Part shown: positions 17,834 to 25,875 of the stretch, one piece after another
Position numbering within the stretch: position 1 is the first letter of the stretch
Layout: each line of letters begins with the position of its first letter
Origin: DAIPKP01 sp964545875
Lineage (GTDB): Bacteria > Synergistota > Synergistia > Synergistales > Aminiphilaceae
Length of the DNA: 64,000 nt
NCBI GenBank assembly: GCA_964545875.1
Contig: CAZJHH010000006.1
Location: 124,001 to 188,000, forward strand
Direction of reading: 5' to 3'
Translations under genes and position numbers: made by a program
Notes under the pieces: generated by a model
Databases searched by the model: none
Told to the model about the DNA's origin: nothing
The model's input: the letters and a program-made list of their open reading frames with translations, nothing else

Positions 17834-18226
17834 CTAGTCAAAAGGAATGTGGATGATAATACTCCACGGAAGCGAAAAGGGCCAGTAAGGCTGGGGGTGT
17901 GGATGGGGGTTGTAGGGATACGGCTGGGGCGGACGCGGATAGGGGTGCGGATGAGGGTTGTAGGGATACGGCTGGGGCGGACGCGGATAGGGGTGCGGAT
18001 GAGGGTTGTAGGGATACGGCTGGGGCGGACGCGGATAAGGGTGCGGATGGGGGTGCCCTCCCTGCCCGGCTTCTGGAATTGTAAATCCTCCGGATCCGCT
18101 GGCGGCAAAGGATTTTTTCTGCGGAGAATTTCCCACGCCTCGGGCATACGCATCGGGAATACCCCAAACAAGGATTGCCGCCATGACGAGCACCATACCG
18201 AAAAGGGTGATAACATACCGCTTCAT
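17834..18226 (-). CDS. secreted His/Pro/Tyr-rich tandem repeat protein
   Basis: A 130-residue exported protein. Residues 1-28 are a typical signal peptide ending AYA. Residues about 57-112 consist of 16-residue repeats of the form PHPHPYPRPPQPYPYN, three nearly identical copies plus partial ones. Nothing outside the repeats resembles a known domain. His-Pro-His arrays can bind Cu, Zn or Ni, and Pro/Tyr arrays suggest an extended surface or cell-wall-contact segment; both are inference. AAAGGAGGG fixes the start. Its upstream region carries the same GTAAA operator as the Spy-like gene, so the two are probably co-regulated. Confidence 0.7.
   Translation of the reverse strand: MKRYVITLFGMVLVMAAILVWGIPDAYARGVGNSPQKKSFAASGSGGFTIPEAGQGGHPHPHPYPRPPQPYPYNPHPHPYPRPPQPYPYNPHPHPYPRPPQPYPYNPHPHPQPYWPFSLPWSIIIHIPFD
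17908..18051 (-). repeat. three 48-bp tandem repeats within a coding gene
   Basis: Units 17908-17955 and 17956-18003 are identical; 18004-18051 differs at 2 positions. Each unit is 16 codons, so copy-number change keeps the frame. The near identity points to recent expansion or continuing recombination. Confidence 0.95.
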
Positions 18227-18330
18227 AGTATGTCCCTCCTTTCTTTCTTTGGAATGGAAGCCTGGTTTTCCGAAAAGATTGCAGCCTCCCTGGAATCCTT
18301 CGGATTTGGGCTCAACATATACCTTTTTGC

Positions 18331-18367
18331 GTAAAGGCGCCCTTTAGAGATCGTAAAAAAACGTAAA
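18331..18367 (-). promoter_or_regulatory. three-site GTAAA operator (Cpx-box-like) upstream of the repeat protein
   Basis: On the plus strand GTAAA occurs at 18331, 18353 and 18363, spaced N17 and N5. The last two form a perfect CpxR-type box (GTAAA-N5-GTAAA). Spacing of 22 and 10 bp puts all three on one face of the helix. The block ends 104 bp upstream of the start codon of the minus-strand gene, and a TATATG element follows it in that direction. The same layout occurs at 19547-19583. Confidence 0.65.
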
Positions 18368-18405
18368 AAATTTTATCTTATTTCCAAGCGGTTTTAAAAA
18401 CGAAA

Positions 18406-18436
18406 AAAGGAGCCCTTCCTGAGGAAGAGCTCCTTT
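18406..18436 (-). terminator. terminator of the Spy-like gene
   Basis: Arms of about 15 bp (18406-18420 and 18422-18436), with one or two mismatches, are followed by a T run on the minus strand. Confidence 0.75.
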
Positions 18437-18469
18437 GAGATTTTAGAAAATCTGTGGTTCTCCGGTTTT

Positions 18470-19447
18470 TTACTGTCCCTGGGTGGTTTTCGGGAAATTC
18501 CGGAACATTCTCCCTTCGGAAGCCTCGCCCGGCTCATTCGTGCCCGGAGAAAACTCTTTTCCGAAACCTTTTTTGCCGCCCCGGTCATCCCGGAAATGCA
18601 TACTGTCATGCCTGCAGTTCCGGCCTTCATGAGGATGCCCCATCCGAGGGGTCATAAAAAGACCGGCTTCCATGTTTTCCGCCATGCGTTCCCTCATCTC
18701 TGCGAAGGCTTTCTTCTGATTCTCCGAGAAGGCAGGATAAAGCTTCTCCAAAGCTCCGTTCATTCTCTCGGTGCACTCTCCCCAGAAGGCGGCTTTCTCT
18801 GCGGCCATGCTCCGGAGTTGCTCCTCCGTGGGAGTTCCTTCCCGTAAGGCCTGGAAGAAATTTCCCCGGTTCTCCTGGAGTTTTTTCAGGGTCACTCCGT
18901 CGATTTCCATATCCTTCCGGAAGGATTCCCTCTGACTGGGGGTCAATCCGAGAGCGTTCTCCAGGTATCCTCCCATAAGTCCCATTCCCCAGGCTTCCCG
19001 GGGGCCATGGTTGGAATGCCTTCCGCTACGGGTATCCTTCTGCCCTATTCTCATTCTTCCCTGCATAGCCTCCCGCTGATCCCGGGTCAGCATTTTCCGG
19101 CCTTCCTCGAAAGCCTTGTACTGATCCAGGAACATCTGCTCCATCATAGGCCCCGCCTTCTGCACGGCTTCGGAAGAAAAAAGCCGACCTTCTCCGGGAG
19201 CCGATTCGGGAGCAAAAAGAGTTTTTCCAAGGGCCTGCATTTGTTTCTCCCGATTCTGCATGAAAGTCTCATGATTTTTTCGCAGAGCCTCCTGCTGGCT
19301 CCAGCTCAGCATATTGCCGCCGGGGAAACCGCCGCCCTGAAAGGCCACGTTCCGGGGATGCGCTTCGGATCCTCCGGTGTTCCATGCCAGGATTCCCGCC
19401 GCACAAAGAGCAGCCACGGAAAAAAATTTTCTTTTTCTGTTGGTCAT
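18470..19447 (-). CDS. periplasmic Spy/CpxP-like protein (LTxxQ motifs)
   Basis: A 325-residue exported helical protein: signal peptide about 1-29, then charged, Met- and Gln-rich helices. Two LTxxQ-type motifs are visible, MLTRDQREAM and GLTPSQRESF, the signature of the Spy/CpxP family of periplasmic stress chaperones and kinase inhibitors. It is about twice the length of E. coli Spy or CpxP, with two motif sets, so it may be an internal duplication. GAGGAGG fixes the ATG at 19447. It is divergent from the CpxR/CpxA-like genes and carries a GTAAA operator, which suggests control by that pair and perhaps feedback on the sensor. Function is inferred from family and context. Confidence 0.7.
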   Translation of the reverse strand: MTNRKRKFFSVAALCAAGILAWNTGGSEAHPRNVAFQGGGFPGGNMLSWSQQEALRKNHETFMQNREKQMQALGKTLFAPESAPGEGRLFSSEAVQKAGPMMEQMFLDQYKAFEEGRKMLTRDQREAMQGRMRIGQKDTRSGRHSNHGPREAWGMGLMGGYLENALGLTPSQRESFRKDMEIDGVTLKKLQENRGNFFQALREGTPTEEQLRSMAAEKAAFWGECTERMNGALEKLYPAFSENQKKAFAEMRERMAENMEAGLFMTPRMGHPHEGRNCRHDSMHFRDDRGGKKGFGKEFSPGTNEPGEASEGRMFRNFPKTTQGQ

Positions 19448-19546
19448 CGTACATTCCTCCTCTGAAATAATATCGCTTGTATCCTTTACGAATGAAGAGA
19501 GCCCCTGGGCCCTTCTTCGGGACGGCGTAAGAATACCCTCTTTTTC

Positions 19547-19583
19547 GTAAAGACGCTTTCGGGAGAATGTAAAGAAACGCAAA
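19547..19583. promoter_or_regulatory. three-site GTAAA operator in the divergent regulator/Spy promoter region
   Basis: GTAAA at 19547, GTAAA at 19569 and GCAAA at 19579 (plus strand) have the same N17/N5 spacing as the block at 18331-18367, and flanking bases are also conserved (a run of T before the first site, CGC after it). The block ends 99 bp from the Spy-like start and about 135 bp from the response-regulator start, so it could control both directions. Confidence 0.65.
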
Positions 19584-19717
19584 GAAGTTTGAGGTTTCGG
19601 AAATTTTGCGGAAAATGCGGTATGGTTATCTCGGAAGGTTTTCTATACTTTCCCGTAAAACCGACTTTCGTCAGCTCCGGGAAAAATCCGGAAATACCGG
19701 GAAAAGAGGCGATTTTC

Positions 19718-20419
19718 TTGGAAAAAATTCTTGTTATCGACGACGACCACGAGCTCTGCGATCTCCTGCAGGAATATCTGGAACCCGAGGGCTTCGAGAT
19801 TCAAACCGCCCATAACGGCAAGGAGGGGCTTGAGAAAGCTCTTGCGGGGAATTTCGATTTGGTGGTACTGGACATCATGCTTCCCGGACAAAACGGCTTC
19901 GAAGTGCTCCGGCACCTGCGAAATACTTCGGAGGTGCCGGTCATCATGCTTACCGCCCGGGGCGAGGATGTGGACCGTATCGTGGGCCTCGAGATGGGGG
20001 CGGACGACTATCTCCCCAAGCCCTTCAACCCCAGGGAGCTTACCGCCCGGATCCGCTCCATTCTTCGGAGAGCCCGGAATGCTCATGCCGACGGAGACGA
20101 ATCGGTTCTTGCCGTGGGAGATGTGGAGTTGCACCGCAAAAGCCACTCCGCCACATGCGCAGGCAATCCCCTGCACCTTACAGGAGTGGAGTTCCGCTTT
20201 CTTCACATGCTTCTGGAAAATGCGGGAAGCATCGTCTCCCGGCAGGCGCTGGCCCAAAAAGTTCTGGAGCGCTCCTATTCTCCCTTCGATCGGAGCGTGG
20301 ACGTGCATATAAGCAACATCCGTAAAAAAATGGGGGCTCTTGCCGAAGGGGAGGAGCGGATCAAAACCATCCGGGGTGAGGGATATCTTTACGTTTTGAA
20401 AGAAGAGAATGAGCGATGA
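19718..20419 (+). CDS. OmpR/CpxR-family response regulator
   Basis: A 233-residue transcription factor: receiver domain (Asp8-10 cluster, phosphoacceptor Asp52, Thr79, Lys101) and a C-terminal winged helix ending in R-x-I-K-T-I-R-G-E-GYLY. I chose a TTG start at 19718 because GAGG lies 8 bases upstream and the protein then begins directly at the receiver. The ATG at 19589 would add 43 residues and overlap the shared operator region. Its stop overlaps the kinase start (ATGA). CpxR-type GTAAA sites lie in its own promoter region and upstream of two envelope genes, so these are its likely targets. Confidence 0.88.
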   Translation: MEKILVIDDDHELCDLLQEYLEPEGFEIQTAHNGKEGLEKALAGNFDLVVLDIMLPGQNGFEVLRHLRNTSEVPVIMLTARGEDVDRIVGLEMGADDYLPKPFNPRELTARIRSILRRARNAHADGDESVLAVGDVELHRKSHSATCAGNPLHLTGVEFRFLHMLLENAGSIVSRQALAQKVLERSYSPFDRSVDVHISNIRKKMGALAEGEERIKTIRGEGYLYVLKEENER

Positions 20420-21852
20420 AACGTCCCGAAGGTTTTTCTTTTTTCCCCCAAAGCCTTTTTACTACCATATTCTTCTGGTTTCTCTTCGCGGCGGGAGCCA
20501 TTTTCTTCGTGGTCATCGGCTCCGCCTATTTCATCAACCGCACGGTGGTGCAAAATCAGGCCCAGGAGGATTTGCTTCTCTATCTGGATACCTATGGAGA
20601 GAATCTGGTAACCCTTTTCGAAGAACAGGGCCCCGGAGAAACCCGGCACTTTCTCCACGATATTTTCCGCAAGGATTCCCGTTTCATGGCTCTTCTCTTC
20701 GACGACGAAGGAAGAAATCTCTTCTTCGAACGAGAACGGCCCGGGAAATCCTCCGCCCCCCCCTTTCCTCCGAACCCTCATATCAAAGCCGCCCTTGCGG
20801 AGGAGGGAAAGGTTTTCTTCGATGATCGTTCCGCTCTGGTGGCCCGGCGTTACACCACGGAAAAAGGCACCTATGCCCTGGTGGTTTTTACGAAACTGCG
20901 CCCTCTCCTGGACGAAAGCCAAAGCAAAACCGCCCTTCTGCGCACCCTTCTTCTTCTGGGGGCGGCACTCTTCTTCTGCTACGGTCTCACCCGGCATCTC
21001 ACCAAACCCATGCAGCAGCTCCAGAAGGCGGCTCTCCGGCTCGGCTCGGGGAATCTTGCGGCCCGGGTTCCTCTCTCGGTGGAGAAACGAAATGACGAAA
21101 TCGGCAGCCTGGGGCACGCCTTCAACGCCATGGCTCTGCGGCTGGATCATCTTCTTTCCAACCAGCGGCGCCTTCTTCGGGACATCTCCCACGAGCTCCG
21201 CTCGCCTCTGGCCCGGCTTTCGGTAGCTCTGGAGCTGGCTCGAAAACAGAGTCCGCCGGAGATGACCCGGATTCTCGATCGGATAGAACGGGAATCCCTT
21301 CGGATAGATCAGATGGTGGAGGAGCTTCTGGCTCTTTCACGGATGGAGGCGGAAGCTGCGGAAAGGTTCAAGGAGCGGTTCTCCCTCTCGGAAATGCTTC
21401 GGAACCTGGAGGAGGATGCCTCCTTCGAGGCCCGTCGCCGGAACATACAAGTGCACTTGAAACTCCCTTCGGAAGAGCTTTTTCTTCAGGGGTTTCCCCG
21501 GCTTCTGGCAAGCGCGGTGGAAAACGTGGTGCGTAACGCTCTCTGCCATAGCCCCGAGGAGGGAGAAGTCTTCCTGGAGCTTGGAATGGAAGAAAAAAGT
21601 CAACCCGGAGAAATCCCCGGTGCGGTAATTCTGGTAAGGGATGAGGGGCCGGGAGTTCCCGAGGAGGAACTTCCCCGGCTCTTCACTCCCTTTTATCGGG
21701 TGGATTCCGCCCGCACCAGGGAAAGTGGAGGCACAGGGCTGGGGCTGGCCATAGCGGAGCGGGCGGTACACCTGCATGGAGGAACCATCAAAGCCTGGAA
21801 CGGCACACCCTCGGGGCTGGCAGTGGAAATCCGGCTTCCCCTGGAAGGCTAG
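20416..21852 (+). CDS. sensor histidine kinase (CpxA/EnvZ-type)
   Basis: A 478-residue inner-membrane kinase: TM1 about 17-38, periplasmic sensor about 40-172, TM2 about 173-191, HAMP 192-245, then dimerisation helix with phosphoacceptor His259 in RDISHELRSPL. The ATPase domain shows the N box (NVVRNALCHS), G1 (DEGPGVP), the F box and G2 (GGTGLGL). It overlaps the response-regulator gene by 4 bp and should phosphorylate it. A divergent periplasmic Spy/CpxP-like gene suggests that envelope protein damage is the input, by analogy with Cpx. Confidence 0.9.
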   Translation: MKRPEGFSFFPQSLFTTIFFWFLFAAGAIFFVVIGSAYFINRTVVQNQAQEDLLLYLDTYGENLVTLFEEQGPGETRHFLHDIFRKDSRFMALLFDDEGRNLFFERERPGKSSAPPFPPNPHIKAALAEEGKVFFDDRSALVARRYTTEKGTYALVVFTKLRPLLDESQSKTALLRTLLLLGAALFFCYGLTRHLTKPMQQLQKAALRLGSGNLAARVPLSVEKRNDEIGSLGHAFNAMALRLDHLLSNQRRLLRDISHELRSPLARLSVALELARKQSPPEMTRILDRIERESLRIDQMVEELLALSRMEAEAAERFKERFSLSEMLRNLEEDASFEARRRNIQVHLKLPSEELFLQGFPRLLASAVENVVRNALCHSPEEGEVFLELGMEEKSQPGEIPGAVILVRDEGPGVPEEELPRLFTPFYRVDSARTRESGGTGLGLAIAERAVHLHGGTIKAWNGTPSGLAVEIRLPLEG

Positions 21853-21882
21853 AAAAATTAGCCTGCAAACCAAATCAACGCT

Positions 21883-21914
21883 AAAGAGGGAACTCCGTAC
21901 GGAGTTCCCTCTTT
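21883..21914. terminator. 32-bp perfect palindrome, terminator
   Basis: A perfect palindrome with A-rich left and T-rich right ends, centred on CCGTACGG, lies 30 bp after the kinase stop and 45 bp before the convergent gene's stop. Bidirectional use is likely. Confidence 0.75.
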
Positions 21915-21958
21915 AAGCGCGCCACGTACTCTTTCTGATTTAAAGCACGTAAAAATCA

Positions 21959-22711
21959 TTAAACACCCTCTGAATACGTGGCATTTTGCTTTCTGTACGT
22001 ATCGGTATCTTTCATACTAAGTTCGGCTTCAATCATCTCAAAACGTCTTTGCAGACTTTCTCTTTTAGGATCGTCCACAGAAATTCCTCCCAATGCCTGT
22101 TCAATCCGTCGTTTTTCCTGGTTGAGCTTACGAATCTCCGCCTCGACTCTGTCGGTATTTACCGTAGCCCATCTATTCTTCTTATCATTCGAAGGATTGT
22201 CTGATATCTTTTCGGATTCCTCCTCCTCATCTTCATCGGATATTGCCTCAGGCTCATCTTCTTCCTCCGTGTCATCAAGGCGCTTTATTCCGGGTTCGCT
22301 CAAAGCCGTGCGGGATTGTGAAGTCTCCGATCTTTCAAGAAGAATTTTCGAGGTTCCATCCCCGTCTCTTTCAACGTTATAGATTCCAGCCGCATTTCTC
22401 GCTACCGCAGCATCGCCCTTCACATATTTGTCAATAAAAGCTCCCCCTGCTTCCGAATCTTTCTTGAAATCCAAAGAATTTTCATATTCCTGCCGCAGCA
22501 AGGACAAGACCTTACTGCTCGTATTACCCATCTGCATCTCAATATGTTCGTTTTTTTTAGCATCATGTTCTCCGCCTATATCGTTTCTCCGGTTTTTTGC
22601 CCATTGCTCTTCCGTTTTCTCAAGCTGCTGAGCATCCAAAGAAGAATCTTTACCAGTCTTGTCATTGCCACGAGCAAATCCATCTTGCATGGAGATAGCT
22701 TCTATTCTCAT
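21959..22711 (-). CDS. unknown acidic coiled-coil protein
   Basis: I do not recognise this 250-residue gene. It has no signal peptide or membrane segment and no cysteine. Residues 1-110 are hydrophilic with helical stretches. Residues 145-180 are extremely acidic (runs of Glu/Asp). Residues 185-240 form a heptad-like coiled coil (IRKLNQEKRRIEQAL), which loosely resembles FlxA-like and other small secreted or flagellar coiled-coil proteins. AGGGGG 8 bases before the ATG supports translation. It follows an AgrC-like kinase by 68 bp on the same strand and is more AT-rich than the chromosome around it, so it may be part of an acquired sensory island. Confidence 0.55.
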   Translation of the reverse strand: MRIEAISMQDGFARGNDKTGKDSSLDAQQLEKTEEQWAKNRRNDIGGEHDAKKNEHIEMQMGNTSSKVLSLLRQEYENSLDFKKDSEAGGAFIDKYVKGDAAVARNAAGIYNVERDGDGTSKILLERSETSQSRTALSEPGIKRLDDTEEEDEPEAISDEDEEEESEKISDNPSNDKKNRWATVNTDRVEAEIRKLNQEKRRIEQALGGISVDDPKRESLQRRFEMIEAELSMKDTDTYRKQNATYSEGV

Positions 22712-22779
22712 ATTACGTACCCCCTGTCAGATTAAAATCATACACCGTGGCCCGATTTTAAACAGCGCATATGGCAAAA

Positions 22780-24099
22780 TCAAGCCGATTTGCCTGAGTT
22801 GTCGGTTACGTGACGTGGAATGACAAGCAGTACATTCAAGCGAAAAACCGGGTTTGCCTTTTCCACCGTGACGGCTCCTCGATATTTTCGCGCTATGGTT
22901 TCAATATTTGACAAGCCGATGCCGGTGCCAGCATCGGCATCGTTTTCGGGAGAATATTTATTTTCAAATTCAAGCATGAAAAAATCTCCCCTACGTTTTC
23001 CGGAAATCCTGATGTAACGCTCCTTTCCATGCACCCGCATGGAAGCCTTGACCGCATTATCCAAGGCATTGGAAAATATAACGCATAAATCCATATCGTC
23101 TATCGAACATGGGGAGGGGATTTCAACGAAACACTCGATTTGTATGTCATTTTGCCGGGGCATGCTCAGTTTGCTACTCAGCAAGGCATCTACCACGGTA
23201 TTTCCTGTTTGACACGTTAAGGAAAGCGATTCCGACACCTCTTCCAGCCTGCTTAGATAATTCTTCGCTTTTCCGAACTCTCCACTTTTCAACAGGCCGT
23301 CCAAGGCTATCAGGTGGCCTTGAATGTCGTGGCGAAAGGCCTGGGTCTGTCTGTGTCGGGCCTTTGCCTCCCGTAAATACTCTTTTTGACATGAAATTTC
23401 TCGTTCCAAAAGCACGAGGCGCATTTGGTTGGAATAGTCCTCAGACAACTTCTGGCAGGCGTACAAGACGACGAAAAAACATAGATAGGCACACGATTCC
23501 AAAACGAATATTTGGAAGTTATCCACCGTGGGGCATACGACTCCCGTTTTACCGACAATGATCACACTGCCGTAAACATGTTCCGAAATATATCGTTCCA
23601 TCAGCAACAGGAGGAGGATGGGAATAAAAAAAACCGCAAGGTAACGGTTGGAAATAGCGTGAAATTTTCTCAGAATAACCCGATAACTCAACCATGTCAG
23701 CAGGATGGATAAAAAAGAAACCACCATGCTCATCACCGGAAGTAAACCGCTATTTATTCGTATCACCACAGGGCCAAGAAAGTGCATAACGGGATTCATA
23801 ACTCCGTTTGACAATACCAGAATAGACACTGTCAAAACGGCCGCTGAAACGGAGGCGGAAAAAGCGCTATTATATAAAGTGATGCCGATCAAACAGAGTA
23901 TACCTATTTCAAGCATAAGAGAAACCACAAAGCTTGACCGAAAATATACTTCCAGCACATACAGCACTCCGGATATTAGTAAATATCCGAGATAATGACG
24001 AAATCTTGCCTTGCCATGTAGAAAACGAGAAAAAAACCACAGGCCCAAGATCTTTCCTACTTCGTATATTCCTGACATGGCAAATGAAAGAATATCCAC
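22780..24099 (-). CDS. AgrC/CitS-like GHKL sensor histidine kinase
   Basis: A 439-residue kinase with six to seven membrane segments in the first 215 residues, then a cytoplasmic helix and a GHKL ATPase domain. The phosphoacceptor is His257 in FRHDIQGHL, followed by the N box VIFSNALDNAVKA and the G box GTGIGLSNI. This architecture is that of AgrC-type peptide-sensing kinases, which pair with LytTR regulators. The start codon is GTG, one base after the stop of the regulator gene, so translation is coupled. The ligand is unknown; no AgrB- or AgrD-like gene is evident in the window. Confidence 0.85.
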   Translation of the reverse strand: MDILSFAMSGIYEVGKILGLWFFSRFLHGKARFRHYLGYLLISGVLYVLEVYFRSSFVVSLMLEIGILCLIGITLYNSAFSASVSAAVLTVSILVLSNGVMNPVMHFLGPVVIRINSGLLPVMSMVVSFLSILLTWLSYRVILRKFHAISNRYLAVFFIPILLLLLMERYISEHVYGSVIIVGKTGVVCPTVDNFQIFVLESCAYLCFFVVLYACQKLSEDYSNQMRLVLLEREISCQKEYLREAKARHRQTQAFRHDIQGHLIALDGLLKSGEFGKAKNYLSRLEEVSESLSLTCQTGNTVVDALLSSKLSMPRQNDIQIECFVEIPSPCSIDDMDLCVIFSNALDNAVKASMRVHGKERYIRISGKRRGDFFMLEFENKYSPENDADAGTGIGLSNIETIARKYRGAVTVEKANPVFRLNVLLVIPRHVTDNSGKSA

Positions 24100-24100
24100 T

Positions 24101-24886
24101 TCAACTCACTACATCTCTCATGTAATGGAGCATTTTTCGAGAAAAATCTCCTGCCCGCAGCCGAGAAACCGGGATTTCCTCCCCATTTTTAAGTAAAGCA
24201 AAACCACCTTCATAACCGCAGACATATCCCATATTGACAAAATAGCTGCGATGGCACTGAAAAAAACGATTATCCAAACGAATCTTCAGATCATTTATTT
24301 TTAAACAGCATTCCAATCGGGAGCCTTTCGTGCGAATTAAAACCTTATGATTCATGGCTTCGCAATAAATAATGTCAGAGAAAGAAACGGATTTAAAATT
24401 ATTTCCTCGAGACGAGATCAACAAACCAGACTCTTTTCTTTCGTGAAAATGTCGGCATATACGATCCATCATTCGGTGAAATCGTTCGCCATCTATTGGT
24501 TTAAGAAGATAGTCGAAAGCTTCCACATCGAAAGCATCGAAGACGTATTCACGTAGAATCGTAATAAACACTATGCAACGTGCACGTTCGTCCATGCGCA
24601 GCTTTTTTGCCGCTTCCATCCCTGAAATTCCATCCATTTGTATATCAAGAAAGACCACGTCAAAGTACTGAATGTGGCTCAACAATTCCATGCCGCTGGT
24701 AAACGTGCGCACCGAAAAAGGAAGGGATCGCCTGTTCATATAAGCGGTCACGCTTCGCGATAAATCCATCAAAACCTCAGGATCATCATCTACTATAGCT
24801 ATGTCTATGATCTCAATCACCTGCCTGTTATCGAAGCGATGCAACCGTACTTTCTCAACAAGGAATACAATTAATCCATCTATCAA
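24101..24886 (-). CDS. LytTR-family response regulator
   Basis: A 261-residue regulator if the TTG at 24886 is used: receiver (acidic triad Asp33-35, phosphoacceptor Asp81 in FLDIQMDG, Lys117 region) and a LytTR DNA-binding domain (about 155-255) with the FFQCHRSYFVN signature. The TTG has GGGAG 9 bases upstream. A GTG at 24820 would give the usual short N-terminus but lacks a good ribosome site, so the start is uncertain. It pairs with the AgrC-like kinase that follows. LytTR regulators bind pairs of imperfect direct repeats; none was identified with confidence here. Confidence 0.85.
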   Translation of the reverse strand: MIDGLIVFLVEKVRLHRFDNRQVIEIIDIAIVDDDPEVLMDLSRSVTAYMNRRSLPFSVRTFTSGMELLSHIQYFDVVFLDIQMDGISGMEAAKKLRMDERARCIVFITILREYVFDAFDVEAFDYLLKPIDGERFHRMMDRICRHFHERKESGLLISSRGNNFKSVSFSDIIYCEAMNHKVLIRTKGSRLECCLKINDLKIRLDNRFFQCHRSYFVNMGYVCGYEGGFALLKNGEEIPVSRLRAGDFSRKMLHYMRDVVS

Positions 24887-25068
24887 GGGCCATGTCTCCC
24901 TTGAGATGCGTCGCGACCAAACTGTATATGGAACTCTAATTTCTCAAGATTTCTTCGAGTGTCAGGCATCCTCTGAGGCGTGAAGCTCTTTGGCTTTACA
25001 GAACCAGAAATGTTCTCGAAGCTTTCGGATAAAGGCGGACTCTCGGTCTTCCGGGGCGAGTTATCCAT
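24883..25068 (-). other. small open frame overlapping the LytTR regulator start
   Basis: A 61-codon frame (ATG at 25068) ends in TGA overlapping the TTG of the regulator (TTGA), an arrangement that often marks translational coupling. The product would be hydrophilic and basic, with no Cys or hydrophobic segment. No Shine-Dalgarno sequence precedes the ATG, so I do not call it a gene. Confidence 0.25.
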
Positions 25069-25130
25069 ACTTGGGGGTTCGCCATGAGGGCTTCAGCCTC
25101 CAAAAAATGATATCGAAAATTCTTGTCGCT

Positions 25131-25703
25131 CTATTCCGAGGGCTTGCCGCAGCTGCCGCAGAACCGGGCTCCCTCTCCGAGAGGAGCGCCGCAGGAAGTG
25201 CAGATTTTGGCCGAAGTTCCGGAAGCTTTTTCCACGGGAGCGCCGCAGACGGAGCAAAACCGGGAATTTTCTTCAAGAGAAGCTCCGCATTGAGCACAGG
25301 AAGCTCCGGGAATTTTTTTGGAGAAATCTTTTTCCTGCCGTGGAAGCGAGACTTCTTCTTCAAGATCCATCCGAAGATCCACTGCGGGAATACGTTCTTC
25401 CAGCCCCGCTAGCACCGCCCTGGCCTCCCGGGCGGAACGGCCGTAATCGATAAGGGTAATTCCCTTGGCCTTTCCGGAAACACGTACCCTGGTGGTTTCC
25501 CGATTCACTGGAGTCACCAGAATGTTCAGCCGGGCCCCGGAAGAAAGAAAGGAAAGCCCCGAAGACGCCTCGATCTCCCCCGCCCCCTCGTTGATAGACC
25601 GGATGGAGAACTTCCGCTCGCTCAAGGTCTGCAGGACTTCCTTCCAAACCTTTTCCTTGTTTCCCCGAAAATAGCGGGTATCCTCTCCGCTTCGAACTCC
25701 CAT
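25131..25703 (-). CDS. zinc-ribbon protein with N-terminal beta domain
   Basis: A 190-residue cytoplasmic protein. Residues 1-115 have alternating strands and helices resembling small polyketide-cyclase-like or DUF-type beta domains, but I cannot name it. Residues 135-190 hold four CxxC knuckles (CAQCG, CSVCG, CTSCG, CGSCG) that make two zinc ribbons of the double zinc-ribbon type. GGAGGG fixes the ATG at 25703. It is divergent from ftsH with a 172-bp shared promoter region. A regulatory or adaptor role is possible, but nothing in the sequence proves it. Confidence 0.7.
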   Translation of the reverse strand: MGVRSGEDTRYFRGNKEKVWKEVLQTLSERKFSIRSINEGAGEIEASSGLSFLSSGARLNILVTPVNRETTRVRVSGKAKGITLIDYGRSAREARAVLAGLEERIPAVDLRMDLEEEVSLPRQEKDFSKKIPGASCAQCGASLEENSRFCSVCGAPVEKASGTSAKICTSCGAPLGEGARFCGSCGKPSE

Positions 25704-25875
25704 GTGCACTCCCTCCTTTTCATGTTTTCCATGCACCATAGTATCGAGACAGGATCCCCCGAAAGAAACCCGGGGGATTCTTTCCCATTCTAGCATTTCT
25801 ATCGTATTATTGAGGAGAGGCCCCCTTCCGGGGAAACCCCTTTTCCAACCATTTCAAAGCAAAGGAGCACCTCGA

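Noticed and set aside
17908..18051. Tandem repeats considered as a CRISPR array
   Set aside because: The units are contiguous with no spacers and encode an in-frame protein repeat.
22780..24886. AgrB/AgrD peptide genes for the AgrC-like kinase
   Set aside because: No small hydrophobic peptide or AgrB-like membrane protease is encoded nearby; the small frame at 24883-25068 is hydrophilic and lacks Cys.
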